The notes: generated from the letters alone by a model not told the origin. A stretch of DNA of 6,841 nucleotides from Chloroflexota bacterium (GCA_021823905.1 JAKALX010000197.1:1-6841), one strand, 5' to 3'; shown: positions 1 to 4,493, counted from the stretch's first letter. Made by a program: numbers and translations.

Positions 1-165
1 ATAGATAACACCACCGCCGAGCGCATCGCCGAGTGGTTCGCCGGCGAGTTGCTCCGCGGCTTCCCCGACGAATCCGTAAAGACGCTGCGGAAACTGACCG
101 TTGGAATCGAGGAGATGCCCGGTCAGGCCGGCTGGTATACTGTCGATACAGGAAGCGAGGGCTGA
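1..165 (+). CDS. 3' end of a probable 6-carboxy/6-pyruvoyl-tetrahydropterin synthase-like protein (partial)
   Basis: Frame 1 is open from the first base to a TGA at 163-165, giving 54 residues that lack the N-terminus. The segment begins IDNTTAERIAEWFAGELL and later reads TVGIEEMPGQAGWY. A T-A-E-x-[IL]-A helix followed by a strand and a conserved Glu near the C-terminus is how QueD/PTPS proteins usually end; known members carry a PTAE...V.V.E...Y pattern. Full members make 6-carboxytetrahydropterin for queuosine, or tetrahydropterins, in the cytoplasm as oligomers. The zinc-binding histidines would lie upstream and are not visible, so this rests on the C-terminal pattern alone. The next start is 28 bp past the stop, so the two genes may be co-transcribed. 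Confidence 0.5.
   Translation: MDNTTAERIAEWFAGELLRGFPDESVKTLRKLTVGIEEMPGQAGWYTVDTGSEG
134..141 (+). promoter_or_regulatory. Possible extended -10 promoter
   Basis: TGGTATACT (133-141) fits an extended -10 (TGnTATAAT) with one mismatch in the hexamer. No good -35 lies 16-18 bp upstream. It sits in the last codons of the upstream gene and would start RNA near 148, leaving a leader of about 45 nt before the ATG at 194. It would give the cysteine-rich gene its own promoter, but a chance match is possible. Confidence 0.25.
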
Positions 166-193
166 GAGCCCGGGGATGCAGGGAGGACGGTTG

Positions 194-739
194 ATGCAAT
201 TGGATTGGGACAAGGCCATCAACGACATCCTCGCCGAGAAGATGTCGTGCCAGGCCTGCGGCGCCCTTGGCGACGAGATGATCGTCGGCTATACGCGCCA
301 CACCGAGGCCGCCGAGTTCGCCGCCCGCTGCCGCGACTGCGTCGACAAGAGCGACTGCGACGCGCGCAAGCTCGTGGTCGTCTGCGAGCCCTGCGCCCGC
401 AAGTTCCGCGTCAACGGCCAGCCCATGGACGAGACGGGCATGATGTCCGTCCTCCTCGACGAATGCCGCCAGAACCTCGAAGAGTCGATCGACTACCTGA
501 CCGGCTACTGGAAGGAAGAGTCCGAAGTCGAATACGACGAGATGGACAAGCGGCTCGACGAGATCGATCCAGAGCTCTTCAAAGAGGAAGACTCCTGGCG
601 CATGCGCCTCGAGGAAGAGTACCTCCAGCTCCATCGCTGGTTCCGCGAGCATGCCAGGCCGATCCCCGACCCCGGCTGGCGCAGCCAGTACGTCGAAGAC
701 GTCATCAGCCTCGGCTACGGCACCCTCCTCGGCGACTGA
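194..739 (+). CDS. Cysteine-rich, acidic hypothetical protein with CxxC pairs (181 aa)
   Basis: I do not recognise this family. The frame is open further upstream (ATG at 101), but I chose ATG 194 because GGGAGG at 181-186 sits 7 nt before it and the earlier start would overlap the upstream gene by 65 bp. From this start the first third holds C19xxC22, C46xxC49, C55 and C65xxC68, in the contexts SCQAC, CRDC and CEPC, which suggests one or two structural zinc sites. Residues from about 88 on are strongly acidic and probably helical (runs of E and D around EESIDYL, EEDSWRMRLEEEY). There is no signal peptide or membrane segment, so it is probably cytoplasmic. Codon use has the high third-position GC of a genuine gene. 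A zinc-ribbon adaptor or nucleic-acid-associated role is possible but unproven. Confidence 0.65.
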   Translation: MQLDWDKAINDILAEKMSCQACGALGDEMIVGYTRHTEAAEFAARCRDCVDKSDCDARKLVVVCEPCARKFRVNGQPMDETGMMSVLLDECRQNLEESIDYLTGYWKEESEVEYDEMDKRLDEIDPELFKEEDSWRMRLEEEYLQLHRWFREHARPIPDPGWRSQYVEDVISLGYGTLLGD

Positions 740-757
740 CCCCAACCCCCGGTAGCC

Positions 758-775
758 GCGGGCCACCGTGCCCGC
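758..775 (+). terminator. GC hairpin after the cysteine-rich gene, possible terminator
   Basis: GCGGGC (758-763) and GCCCGC (770-775) form a perfect 6-bp stem with a 6-nt loop, 18 nt after the stop codon. There is no T tract, so an intrinsic terminator is doubtful; it may only protect the 3' end. Confidence 0.2.
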
Positions 776-965
776 ATCGCCTGCCACCCAGTCCGCGGCA
801 TCGCGGCCCGCCGTGGATCGCCAGCGACCCGCGCGCCACGCACCCGTCATTACGGCGACCGCCAGGGAGCCGGCTGGTGTCGCCCAGCGGAACCATCCCG
901 ACGGCGCGCTCAGTGGGAGCTCTCCACCGCCCTCCGTGGATCGCCCACAGCACCTCAGACACCCG

Positions 966-992
966 AATCGCCAATCGCCAATCGTCAATCGC
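966..992. repeat. AATCGCC heptanucleotide tandem repeat, cut by the mobile element
   Basis: Units start at 966, 973, 980 and 987: AATCGCC, AATCGCC, AATCGTC, then AATCGC, where the element begins. After the element, 3486-3492 again reads AATCGCC and continues AATGG. Removing the element and one target copy restores an uninterrupted array of about four units. Confidence 0.7.
985..992. repeat. Target site duplication, left copy
   Basis: TCAATCGC lies directly outside the left inverted repeat and recurs exactly at 3484-3491 outside the right one. Eight bp is the usual duplication length for the IS1595 family. Part of the match could come from the local heptanucleotide repeat, but the T at the first position is not in the consensus unit. 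Confidence 0.85.
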
Positions 993-1017
993 GGTAACTA
1001 TCCCCTGACAGCACGTA
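993..1017 (+). repeat. Left terminal inverted repeat (IRL)
   Basis: It begins GGTAACTATCCC and ends with GACAGCACGTA. It matches the reverse complement of 3459-3483 at 24 of 25 positions. The mismatch (C1005 here, T in the right end) turns TTGACA into CTGACA. Confidence 0.92.
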
Positions 1018-1026
1018 GGAGGTATG

Positions 1027-1194
1027 ATGGACGGGCAATGCGAATGCTGCAAGTGGAAGGCAAGTCGGGGGCAGATCAGAGCAGCTAACGCTCTGGCGCG
1101 CCCGACGGGTTTCCTTGAACCCACCATGCGAGCCACCCACCATGATTCACCTCCGCGCGAGCATGGTACGCTAGGCGCATGGGTGGCACACTGA
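1027..1194 (+). CDS. Possible small Cys-rich ORF at the left end of the element (55 aa)
   Basis: A strong AGGAGG (1017-1022) sits right at the inner edge of the left repeat, followed by two in-frame ATGs at 1024 and 1027. The second gives a tight 4-nt spacing and a 55-residue product starting MDGQCECCKWKASRGQ. The CECC cluster could bind metal, but the rest (PPREHGTLGAWVAH) looks like unselected sequence. It overlaps the next small ORF by 16 nt. No promoter is evident inside the element. It may be a relic or chance ORF. Confidence 0.22.
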   Translation: MDGQCECCKWKASRGQIRAANALARPTGFLEPTMRATHHDSPPREHGTLGAWVAH

Positions 1195-1361
1195 GAGGCA
1201 AAGACAAGCCCCGGCCGTCTTTCGAGACCGGGGCCTTGCGCGATCCTGAGATCGCCGAGTGCCAGGACGACGCCTATAACGAGTCGGCCTTGCGCTCGCT
1301 AATCAGACGAGCAACAAAAGCCTCGGGTACCACCGGACGAACCCCGGTGCGCAGAGCCTAA
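1179..1361 (+). CDS. Doubtful 60-residue ORF in a hairpin-rich passenger segment
   Basis: The frame runs from ATG 1179 to TAA 1359-1361 and encodes a basic 60-residue product (MGGTLRGKDKPRPSF at the start, TTGRTPVRRA at the end). There is no clear ribosome binding site and no recognisable domain. At least three stem-loops lie inside it (1208-1234, 1294-1312, 1331-1349), which suggests the segment may act as RNA instead. I keep it only as a low-confidence candidate. Confidence 0.2.
   Translation: MGGTLRGKDKPRPSFETGALRDPEIAECQDDAYNESALRSLIRRATKASGTTGRTPVRRA
1208..1234. terminator. Strong GC hairpin with TTCG loop, possible terminator for leftward transcription
   Basis: GCCCCG (1208-1213) pairs with CGGGGC (1229-1234), and GTCT (1217-1220) pairs with AGAC (1225-1228) around a TTCG loop, with a 3-nt bulge at 1214-1216. 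Read on the minus strand the hairpin is followed by TTGTCTTTG, a weak T-rich tail. It may be a terminator for leftward transcripts or part of a structured RNA. Confidence 0.3.
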
Positions 1362-1386
1362 CCGCCATAACGGAAACCTCCTTTCT

Positions 1387-1431
1387 GAGGCGGTCGCGTT
1401 GCCCTCGTAAAGCAACAGGCGCGACCGCCTC
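1387..1431. terminator. 12-bp perfect hairpin beyond the 3' end of the DUF5343 gene
   Basis: GAGGCGGTCGCG (1387-1398) and CGCGACCGCCTC (1420-1431) pair perfectly; inner TTGC/GCAA (1399-1402 and 1412-1415) can extend the stem. It starts 12 bp past the stop of the minus-strand DUF5343 gene. On the plus strand GTTCTTTGT follows. T tracts are weak on both sides, so a bidirectional terminator is plausible but not certain. CCTC at 1377-1380 could pair with GAGG at 1387-1390 instead, a competing fold. Confidence 0.45.
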
Positions 1432-1442
1432 GTTCTTTGTCC

Positions 1443-2186
1443 CTAGACGGTCGCCTGTTCGACCGGGATAGGCCTTCCGTTGGCTTCGTGATCGTTGTCT
1501 GAGTTGTATCCGTCGAGCAGGTCGATCACTTCGAATACGAACTTGCGATCTTCCTTCGGCATCGAGAGGAAATTGACCGAGGCGATTAGGGTGAGGGTGC
1601 CACCCCCCCTCAGGGGGATCGTCTTGCGTTCGCCCGTCGATGGATCTTCATCCTCGTCAGAGTCATCATCGGCGTCGTCCTCATCGCCCTGTGCGCCCTT
1701 CTTCGCTGTCGTCCGCTTCTTGGTAGTCACACTGAAGCGCGCCTTTTCCCAAGTCGGGGGCAGTTGAATGCCCGCGAACTTCGCTGCGCTGATAAAGAAT
1801 GCAATCGCGCGCCCGAGCGTAGTCCCGGAAACTCCCAGCGTCCCAATTGCATCTTTCATCTGATTGGCGGTGCCCTTCTCAGCGGCAAGCGTGACGACCG
1901 CGGGGTAGCGCTCAAGAAGGATCTTCTTCATGAGTTCCGCGCGGGCGTCCCTGTCATCGATCCACTCGCGGAGGAGGGGCTGTACAACTCCCGCCGAATC
2001 CGTGAAGCCCAGGAAGCGAAAGGCGCTCAGCGTCCAGCTCTTGATTGAACCTGAGAACGTGGGGAAAGCGCTAGGATCGAGTTGTTTTGGTAGGCCCTGT
2101 TCCAGCACTTCGGTTGCCGTGAGGAGCGTCTTCCATGGGATGTAGGCCGCGACCTCCTTCTTTTCGTCTGCCACTCTAGCCTCCAT
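1443..2186 (-). CDS. DUF5343-family protein, passenger of the IS1595 element (247 aa)
   Basis: The N-terminal 145 residues resemble DUF5343 proteins: YIPWKTLLTATEVLEQGLP at 15-33, a conserved FSGS (44-47), a segment SAFRFLGFTDSAG (54-66), then RYPAV, a Thr/Gln turn (TANQM) and a helix IAFFISAAKFAGI. A long acidic, low-complexity linker (168-181, nearly all D and E) follows a Lys-rich stretch (156-163). The C-terminal strand-rich tail PLRGGGTLTL...DRKFVFEVIDLLDGY also recurs in this type of protein. It is cytoplasmic, with no signal or membrane segment. The molecular function of the family is, to my knowledge, not established. The ribosome binding site is weak, but ATG 2186 starts just before the conserved block. 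It has its own promoter and dyad region upstream, so it is likely an independently regulated cargo gene. The family call is from memory of the motif pattern. Confidence 0.8.
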   Translation of the reverse strand: MEARVADEKKEVAAYIPWKTLLTATEVLEQGLPKQLDPSAFPTFSGSIKSWTLSAFRFLGFTDSAGVVQPLLREWIDDRDARAELMKKILLERYPAVVTLAAEKGTANQMKDAIGTLGVSGTTLGRAIAFFISAAKFAGIQLPPTWEKARFSVTTKKRTTAKKGAQGDEDDADDDSDEDEDPSTGERKTIPLRGGGTLTLIASVNFLSMPKEDRKFVFEVIDLLDGYNSDNDHEANGRPIPVEQATV

Positions 2187-2210
2187 GTCACTCGCAGGAT
2201 TTCAGTCCTT

Positions 2211-2251
2211 CGCGATGTCTGACGACATCATCTCAAGTGCGCGACATCGCG
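2211..2251. promoter_or_regulatory. Nested dyads, candidate operator between divergent cargo genes
   Basis: CGCGATGTC (2211-2219) is the exact inverse of GACATCGCG (2243-2251), a 9-bp dyad. Inside it, GATGTC (2214-2219) and GACATC (2224-2229) form a second perfect dyad with a 4-nt centre. The hexamer GACATC therefore occurs three times in 40 bp. These sites cover the proposed -10 and start point of the DUF5343 promoter, as expected for a repressor site. The regulator is unknown; the 64-residue neighbour or the DUF5343 protein itself are candidates only. Confidence 0.45.
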
Positions 2252-2255
2252 TCAA
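2227..2255 (-). promoter_or_regulatory. Probable promoter of the DUF5343 gene
   Basis: On the minus strand TTGACG (2250-2255) is followed after exactly 17 bp by GATGAT (2227-2232), a good -35 and a fair -10. The start point would be near 2220, about 34 nt before the ATG at 2186. It overlaps the nested GACATC/GATGTC dyads. Confidence 0.5.
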
Positions 2256-2336
2256 GGACAGTGCGGGATTATTTTTGGGGATTGCCTCGAAAACTTGAGA
2301 ACGTATGGGTATCTCTTGATGAGGAGGTTCCCCGCC

Positions 2337-2531
2337 ATGGAACGCGGAACCACGATCCGACTGGTTGCCTATGGAGACGAGATCATCACCCGAACCGTCG
2401 TCGGAGCCGCTAACGGCACACTGATGGTCTGCCGGGCGGACGAATGGAGTAAGGCACAACGCTCTGGCCGCGAGCCGACGGTAGTCGGCTTCCCTCTTTC
2501 TGCCGTGGTTCAGGAATCGATTGGCGCGTAG
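2337..2531 (+). CDS. Small hypothetical passenger protein (64 aa)
   Basis: The frame is open from 2295, but ATG 2337 is preferred because GAGGAGG (2321-2327) lies 9 nt before it. The product starts MERGTTIRLVAYGDEIITR and alternates hydrophobic and charged residues in a way that suggests a small beta-sheet fold (IRLVAYG, TRTVVGA, TLMVCRA, TVVGFPLSAV). It is not a recognised family and has no helix-turn-helix that I can see. It is transcribed away from the DUF5343 gene and toward the transposase, whose 3' end it overlaps by 22 bp tail to tail. Its position beside the dyad region makes a regulatory or partner role possible, without direct evidence. Confidence 0.55.
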   Translation: MERGTTIRLVAYGDEIITRTVVGAANGTLMVCRADEWSKAQRSGREPTVVGFPLSAVVQESIGA

Positions 2532-3436
2532 GCCCCATAGCGTCCGTGCCGAGTCTTCACCACCCGGTCCGTGATGGCCGCGAACATCGGCCGACCGTCG
2601 TCCCGGTGGTTGTAACGGAAGGTGTACTCGTTCACGTAGCTCTGGAGCTTCGTCGCGCCTACGGAGTGGTGCGCCCCTCGGATGCCGTTCTTGAGCAGGC
2701 TCCAGAACCCCTCGATCGTGTTCGTGTGGACGTTGCCCTCGACGTAGACCTTGGCCGAATGGTTCACGCGGTGGTGCTGGTATCCATGCTTGGGGAGCTT
2801 CGTGTAACCCCGTGCTTCGTCCGTGAACACGGTCGTATCCGGCATCACATGCTCGACGACTAAAGGAATCAGGGCCGTCTTGCGGACGTTGGGGACAACC
2901 TGCGCCTTGACCCTTCCGCCACGCTGGACGGCTCCGACGACGGCCGTCTTGTTGGCAAGCTGGTCGTCGAATTTCTCGCCCTTGCTCCGATGCCGATTCG
3001 CCAGCTTCCCGCCCACGAACGTCTCATCGATTTCGACTTCGCCCTGGAGGAGCCCGCCGTCTTCGGCCATGAGCTTGCGAATCTGGTCGAACATGCGCCA
3101 CGCCGTCTTGTACGTCACCCCCAGCTCGCGCTCCAGTTGCTTGGCGCTGATCCCGCACCGCGTCGAGCCCATGATGTACATCGCATAGAACCAAGACTTT
3201 AGGGGCGTCGAGCTTTTCTCGAAGATGGTTCCGGCCAGCGGGTAGACGTGCGTTCCGCAGTAGTCACACGAGTACGCCTTGCGGTTCGTGAGCTTCGCGT
3301 GAGGGCGCACGATCCCGCACTTGCGGCATGTGATGCCGTCCGGGTAGACCATGCCGACGACGGCCTCTAGGCAGGCGTCCTCGGTGGGGAAATCCCGGTT
3401 GAAATCGGCTATCGTGTACTTGCTTCCCTTGGCCAT
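2510..3436 (-). CDS. IS1595-family transposase (308 aa, DDE, zinc ribbon)
   Basis: It catalyses cut or copy transposition of the surrounding element by acting on the terminal repeats. An N-terminal zinc ribbon is formed by C37xxC40 and C57xxC60, then a helix-turn-helix region at about 95-120 (GISAKQLERELGVTYKTAW) typical of IS1595/ISXO2-like enzymes. The catalytic acids appear to be D137 (EVEIDETFVGG), D206 (VFTDEARGY) and E242 (TIEGFWSLLKN), with K249 seven residues after the Glu. The length fits the family and no frameshift or stop is present, so it should be active. The start at 3436 is the first Met, and there is no ribosome binding site; the predicted start of transcription falls on or next to the ATG, so the message may be leaderless. 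Confidence 0.95.
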   Translation of the reverse strand: MAKGSKYTIADFNRDFPTEDACLEAVVGMVYPDGITCRKCGIVRPHAKLTNRKAYSCDYCGTHVYPLAGTIFEKSSTPLKSWFYAMYIMGSTRCGISAKQLERELGVTYKTAWRMFDQIRKLMAEDGGLLQGEVEIDETFVGGKLANRHRSKGEKFDDQLANKTAVVGAVQRGGRVKAQVVPNVRKTALIPLVVEHVMPDTTVFTDEARGYTKLPKHGYQHHRVNHSAKVYVEGNVHTNTIEGFWSLLKNGIRGAHHSVGATKLQSYVNEYTFRYNHRDDGRPMFAAITDRVVKTRHGRYGAYAPIDS

Positions 3437-3442
3437 GCACGT

Positions 3443-3471
3443 ATTCTCTCAGAATCTGTACGTGCTGTCAA
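3443..3471 (-). promoter_or_regulatory. Transposase promoter partly inside the right inverted repeat
   Basis: On the minus strand a perfect TTGACA (3466-3471) lies inside the terminal repeat, followed after 17 bp by GAGAAT (3443-3448, 4 of 6 to consensus). Transcription would begin near 3436, the A of the start codon. Transposase bound to the end could block its own -35. Confidence 0.55.
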
Positions 3472-3483
3472 GGGATAGTTACC
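3459..3483 (-). repeat. Right terminal inverted repeat (IRR)
   Basis: On the plus strand it begins TACGTGCTGTC and ends GGGATAGTTACC. It matches the left repeat at 24 of 25 positions; the differing base is within the -35 hexamer of the transposase promoter. Confidence 0.92.
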
Positions 3484-3491
3484 TCAATCGC
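3484..3491. repeat. Target site duplication, right copy
   Basis: TCAATCGC lies directly after the right inverted repeat and is identical to 985-992. Confidence 0.85.
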
Positions 3492-3500
3492 CAATGGACG

Positions 3501-3529
3501 TTTGCCGGGATCCTCCGTCCCGCTATACT
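3501..3529 (+). promoter_or_regulatory. Promoter of the tRNA-Gly gene
   Basis: TATACT (3524-3529) is a 5-of-6 -10 box, 12 bp before the mature tRNA 5' end. TTTGCC (3501-3506, 17-bp spacer) or TTGCCG (3502-3507, 16-bp spacer) could serve as -35. The mobile element ends only 18 bp upstream, so any upstream activating element was displaced. Confidence 0.55.
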
Positions 3530-3541
3530 ACAAATCACCGC

Positions 3542-3616
3542 GCGGAAGTAGCTCAGCGGTAGAGCGCCTCCTTGCCAAGGAGGAGGTCGCGAGTTCGATC
3601 CTCGTCTTCCGCTCCA
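3542..3616 (+). tRNA. tRNA-Gly (anticodon GCC)
   Basis: The acceptor stem GCGGAAG (3542-3548) pairs with CTTCCGC (3606-3612), followed by discriminator T3613 and an encoded CCA. The D arm is GCTCAGCGGTAGAGC. The anticodon stem CCTCC/GGAGG closes loop TTGCCAA with GCC at 3574-3576. The T loop TTCGATC is present. It reads GGC and GGT codons. All arms are well formed. Confidence 0.96.
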
Positions 3617-3652
3617 ACTCCCTGCTCTCCTCCCGCCGGGTCGGGCAAGGTC

Positions 3653-3736
3653 GCCGAAGTGGCGGAATGGCAGACGCGGCGGTCTCAAAAACCGCTGGGG
3701 CGACCCGTGCCGGTTCGAATCCGGCCTTCGGCACCA
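3653..3736 (+). tRNA. tRNA-Leu (anticodon CAA)
   Basis: The acceptor stem GCCGAAG (3653-3659) pairs with CTTCGGC (3726-3732), then discriminator A3733 and encoded CCA. The anticodon stem GCGGT/ACCGC closes loop CTCAAAA with anticodon CAA, reading TTG. A long variable arm follows, as expected of a type II tRNA, and the T arm is GCCGG-TTCGAAT-CCGGC. It lies 36 nt after tRNA-Gly and is probably in the same transcript. Confidence 0.96.
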
Positions 3737-3739
3737 TGG

Positions 3740-4153
3740 TTAGACGAGAGACGCCGGACGCGAGACGCTAGCGGCGCCGGAGCGGCGCTCGCCTCGTAAG
3801 CTGCGAGCAAGCCCCGTGAGGATGCGGATGAGTTCGTCGATGTCCTGGCTTATCGCCGCGCGCTCGGGATCCGCAAGGTAGCCCAGCCGGCTGGCGAGTT
3901 CGACGAAGGTGTCGAGTTCGGAAAGCGACCCGCGAGCGATTGACACGAATTGGGCGAATTCAGCAGCGCCAGAGCGGCCATGTCCCTCGGCAATATTGGC
4001 CGGAATCGAGCTGGCCGCCCGCGTCATCTGGGACCAGAGCCCAAACCGCTCGCGCTCCGGGAAGTGTCCGCATACCTCATAGACGCGTTCGGCGAGGGCC
4101 ATCGCCTTCCGCCACGCAATCAGATCACGATGTCCGCGGATTCTTTCGCCCAT
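3740..4153 (-). CDS. Four-helix bundle protein, S23/23S rRNA intervening-sequence family (137 aa)
   Basis: The family (23S rRNA IVP or TIGR02436-type) forms small cytoplasmic pentameric four-helix bundles. Members were first found in 23S rRNA intervening sequences, and relatives act with diversity-generating retroelements; the function of stand-alone copies is unclear. Hallmarks seen are RGHRDLIAWRKAMALAERVYE near the N-terminus (helix 1), SQMTRAASSIPANIAEGHGR at about 44-63, the most conserved block, then FVSIARGSLSELDTFVELASRLGY and a final helix. ATG 4153 is preceded by GAGGAG at 4161-4166 with 7-nt spacing. The frame stays open upstream to 4357 but there it only translates the antisense of tRNA-Gln. 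The gene ends 4 bp from tRNA-Leu and runs against both flanking tRNAs, inside diverged inverted repeats. Its C-terminal tail is encoded by the left repeat. Confidence 0.9.
   Translation of the reverse strand: MGERIRGHRDLIAWRKAMALAERVYEVCGHFPERERFGLWSQMTRAASSIPANIAEGHGRSGAAEFAQFVSIARGSLSELDTFVELASRLGYLADPERAAISQDIDELIRILTGLARSLRGERRSGAASVSRPASLV
3746..3775 (+). repeat. Inverted repeat flanking the four-helix-bundle gene, left copy
   Basis: These 30 bp are made of AGACGC-like units and match the reverse complement of 4212-4241 at 23 of 30 positions by hand count. The copy overlaps the end of the coding frame. Confidence 0.6.
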
Positions 4154-4211
4154 GCCCGCACTCCTCGACCGCCACTCCGGCGGCACGGTACCCTGATACT
4201 GCATCAGCCTG

Positions 4212-4241
4212 GCGTCTAGCGCCCTGCGTCTGGCGTCTCGC
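4212..4241 (-). repeat. Inverted repeat flanking the four-helix-bundle gene, right copy
   Basis: It is built of GCGTCT units (GCGTCTAGCGCC, then GCGTCTGGCGTCTCGC) and mirrors 3746-3775. It lies between the four-helix-bundle start codon and tRNA-Gln, ending 8 bp before the tRNA. Confidence 0.6.
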
Positions 4242-4249
4242 AAACCCAC

Positions 4250-4323
4250 TGCCGAGTGGTGTAACGGTAGCACACGGGTCTTTGGAGCCTTTGGTCGGGG
4301 TTCGAATCCCTGCTCGGCAACCA
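4250..4323 (+). tRNA. tRNA-Gln (anticodon TTG) with a weak anticodon stem
   Basis: The acceptor stem TGCCGAG (4250-4256) pairs with CTCGGCA (4313-4319), then A4320 and encoded CCA. The D arm is GTGTAACGGTAGCAC. The loop CTTTGGA carries anticodon TTG, reading CAA. The T arm is GGGGT-TCGAATC-CCTGC with a usable stem. The anticodon stem CGGGT/GCCTT has only two Watson-Crick pairs, two G-U pairs and one C-T mismatch, so the gene may be less stable than usual or partly decayed. It lies downstream of the opposite-strand four-helix-bundle leader. Confidence 0.85.
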
Positions 4324-4493
4324 CCAGATTCAGAAACCTCCCAATTCGCTCTCTCAAACGTCTTACATGCGACCACGGGCCTGCTTCGCGACCACGGGGC
4401 TCGTCTGTTCGTGCCGACTGGACAACGGTGGGGCCGCATGCGGCTCGGGCGGGAAATGGCGCTTCGCGACATTGCCGCTAAATGGCCCGCGTG

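Larger units (their letters stand above)
740..992. other. Gene-poor spacer with short repeats
   Basis: No convincing gene is seen on either strand; the open frames are Arg/Pro-rich, without ribosome binding sites, and run into neighbours. The stretch holds a GC hairpin just after the upstream stop, a 12-bp direct repeat CCGTGGATCGCC at 811-822 and 934-945, and a heptanucleotide repeat at its right end next to the mobile element. Confidence 0.6.
993..3483. mobile_element. Complete IS1595-family transposable element with passenger genes (2,491 bp)
   Basis: The boundaries are set by 25-bp terminal inverted repeats (993-1017 and 3459-3483, one mismatch) and an exact 8-bp flanking duplication. 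The transposase is on the minus strand at the right end with an intact DDE triad. A transposase-only IS1595 element would be about half to two thirds this size; here some 1.5 kb is cargo, namely a DUF5343 gene, a small divergent gene and a hairpin-rich left segment. The IS1595 family is known to include elements with passenger genes that blur the line between IS and transposon. The intact ends and duplication suggest a fairly recent insertion. It landed in a heptanucleotide repeat just upstream of the tRNA-Gly promoter. No resolvase or second transposase is present. Confidence 0.92.

Noticed and set aside
966..992. CRISPR-like repeat
   Set aside because: Units are only 7 bp without spacers; it is a simple tandem repeat.
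205..1008. 267-residue plus-strand open frame
   Set aside because: It is extremely Arg/Pro-rich, lies in another frame of the cysteine-rich gene and continues into gene-poor DNA without a ribosome binding site; a high-GC shadow.
705..1136. 143-residue minus-strand open frame
   Set aside because: It crosses the left end of the mobile element, including the target duplication and inverted repeat, and has Arg/Gly-rich composition with no domain.
2202..2459. 85-residue minus-strand open frame
   Set aside because: It lies opposite the small 2337-2531 gene, whose start has a good ribosome binding site, and covers the intergenic dyads; no domain seen.
3502..3799. Several short open frames across the tRNA-Gly and tRNA-Leu genes
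   Set aside because: They are translations of tRNA sequence in sense or antisense, a common annotation artefact.
4154..4357. N-terminal extension of the four-helix-bundle frame
   Set aside because: The extra residues translate the antisense strand of tRNA-Gln and the inverted repeat; the ATG at 4153 has its own ribosome binding site and starts the family alignment.
4369..4444. 11-bp direct repeat GCGACCACGGG (4369 and 4388) and palindrome GCCGCATGCGGC (4433-4444) after tRNA-Gln
   Set aside because: They are too short and lack a T tract or a matching tRNA end to call a terminator or attachment site.
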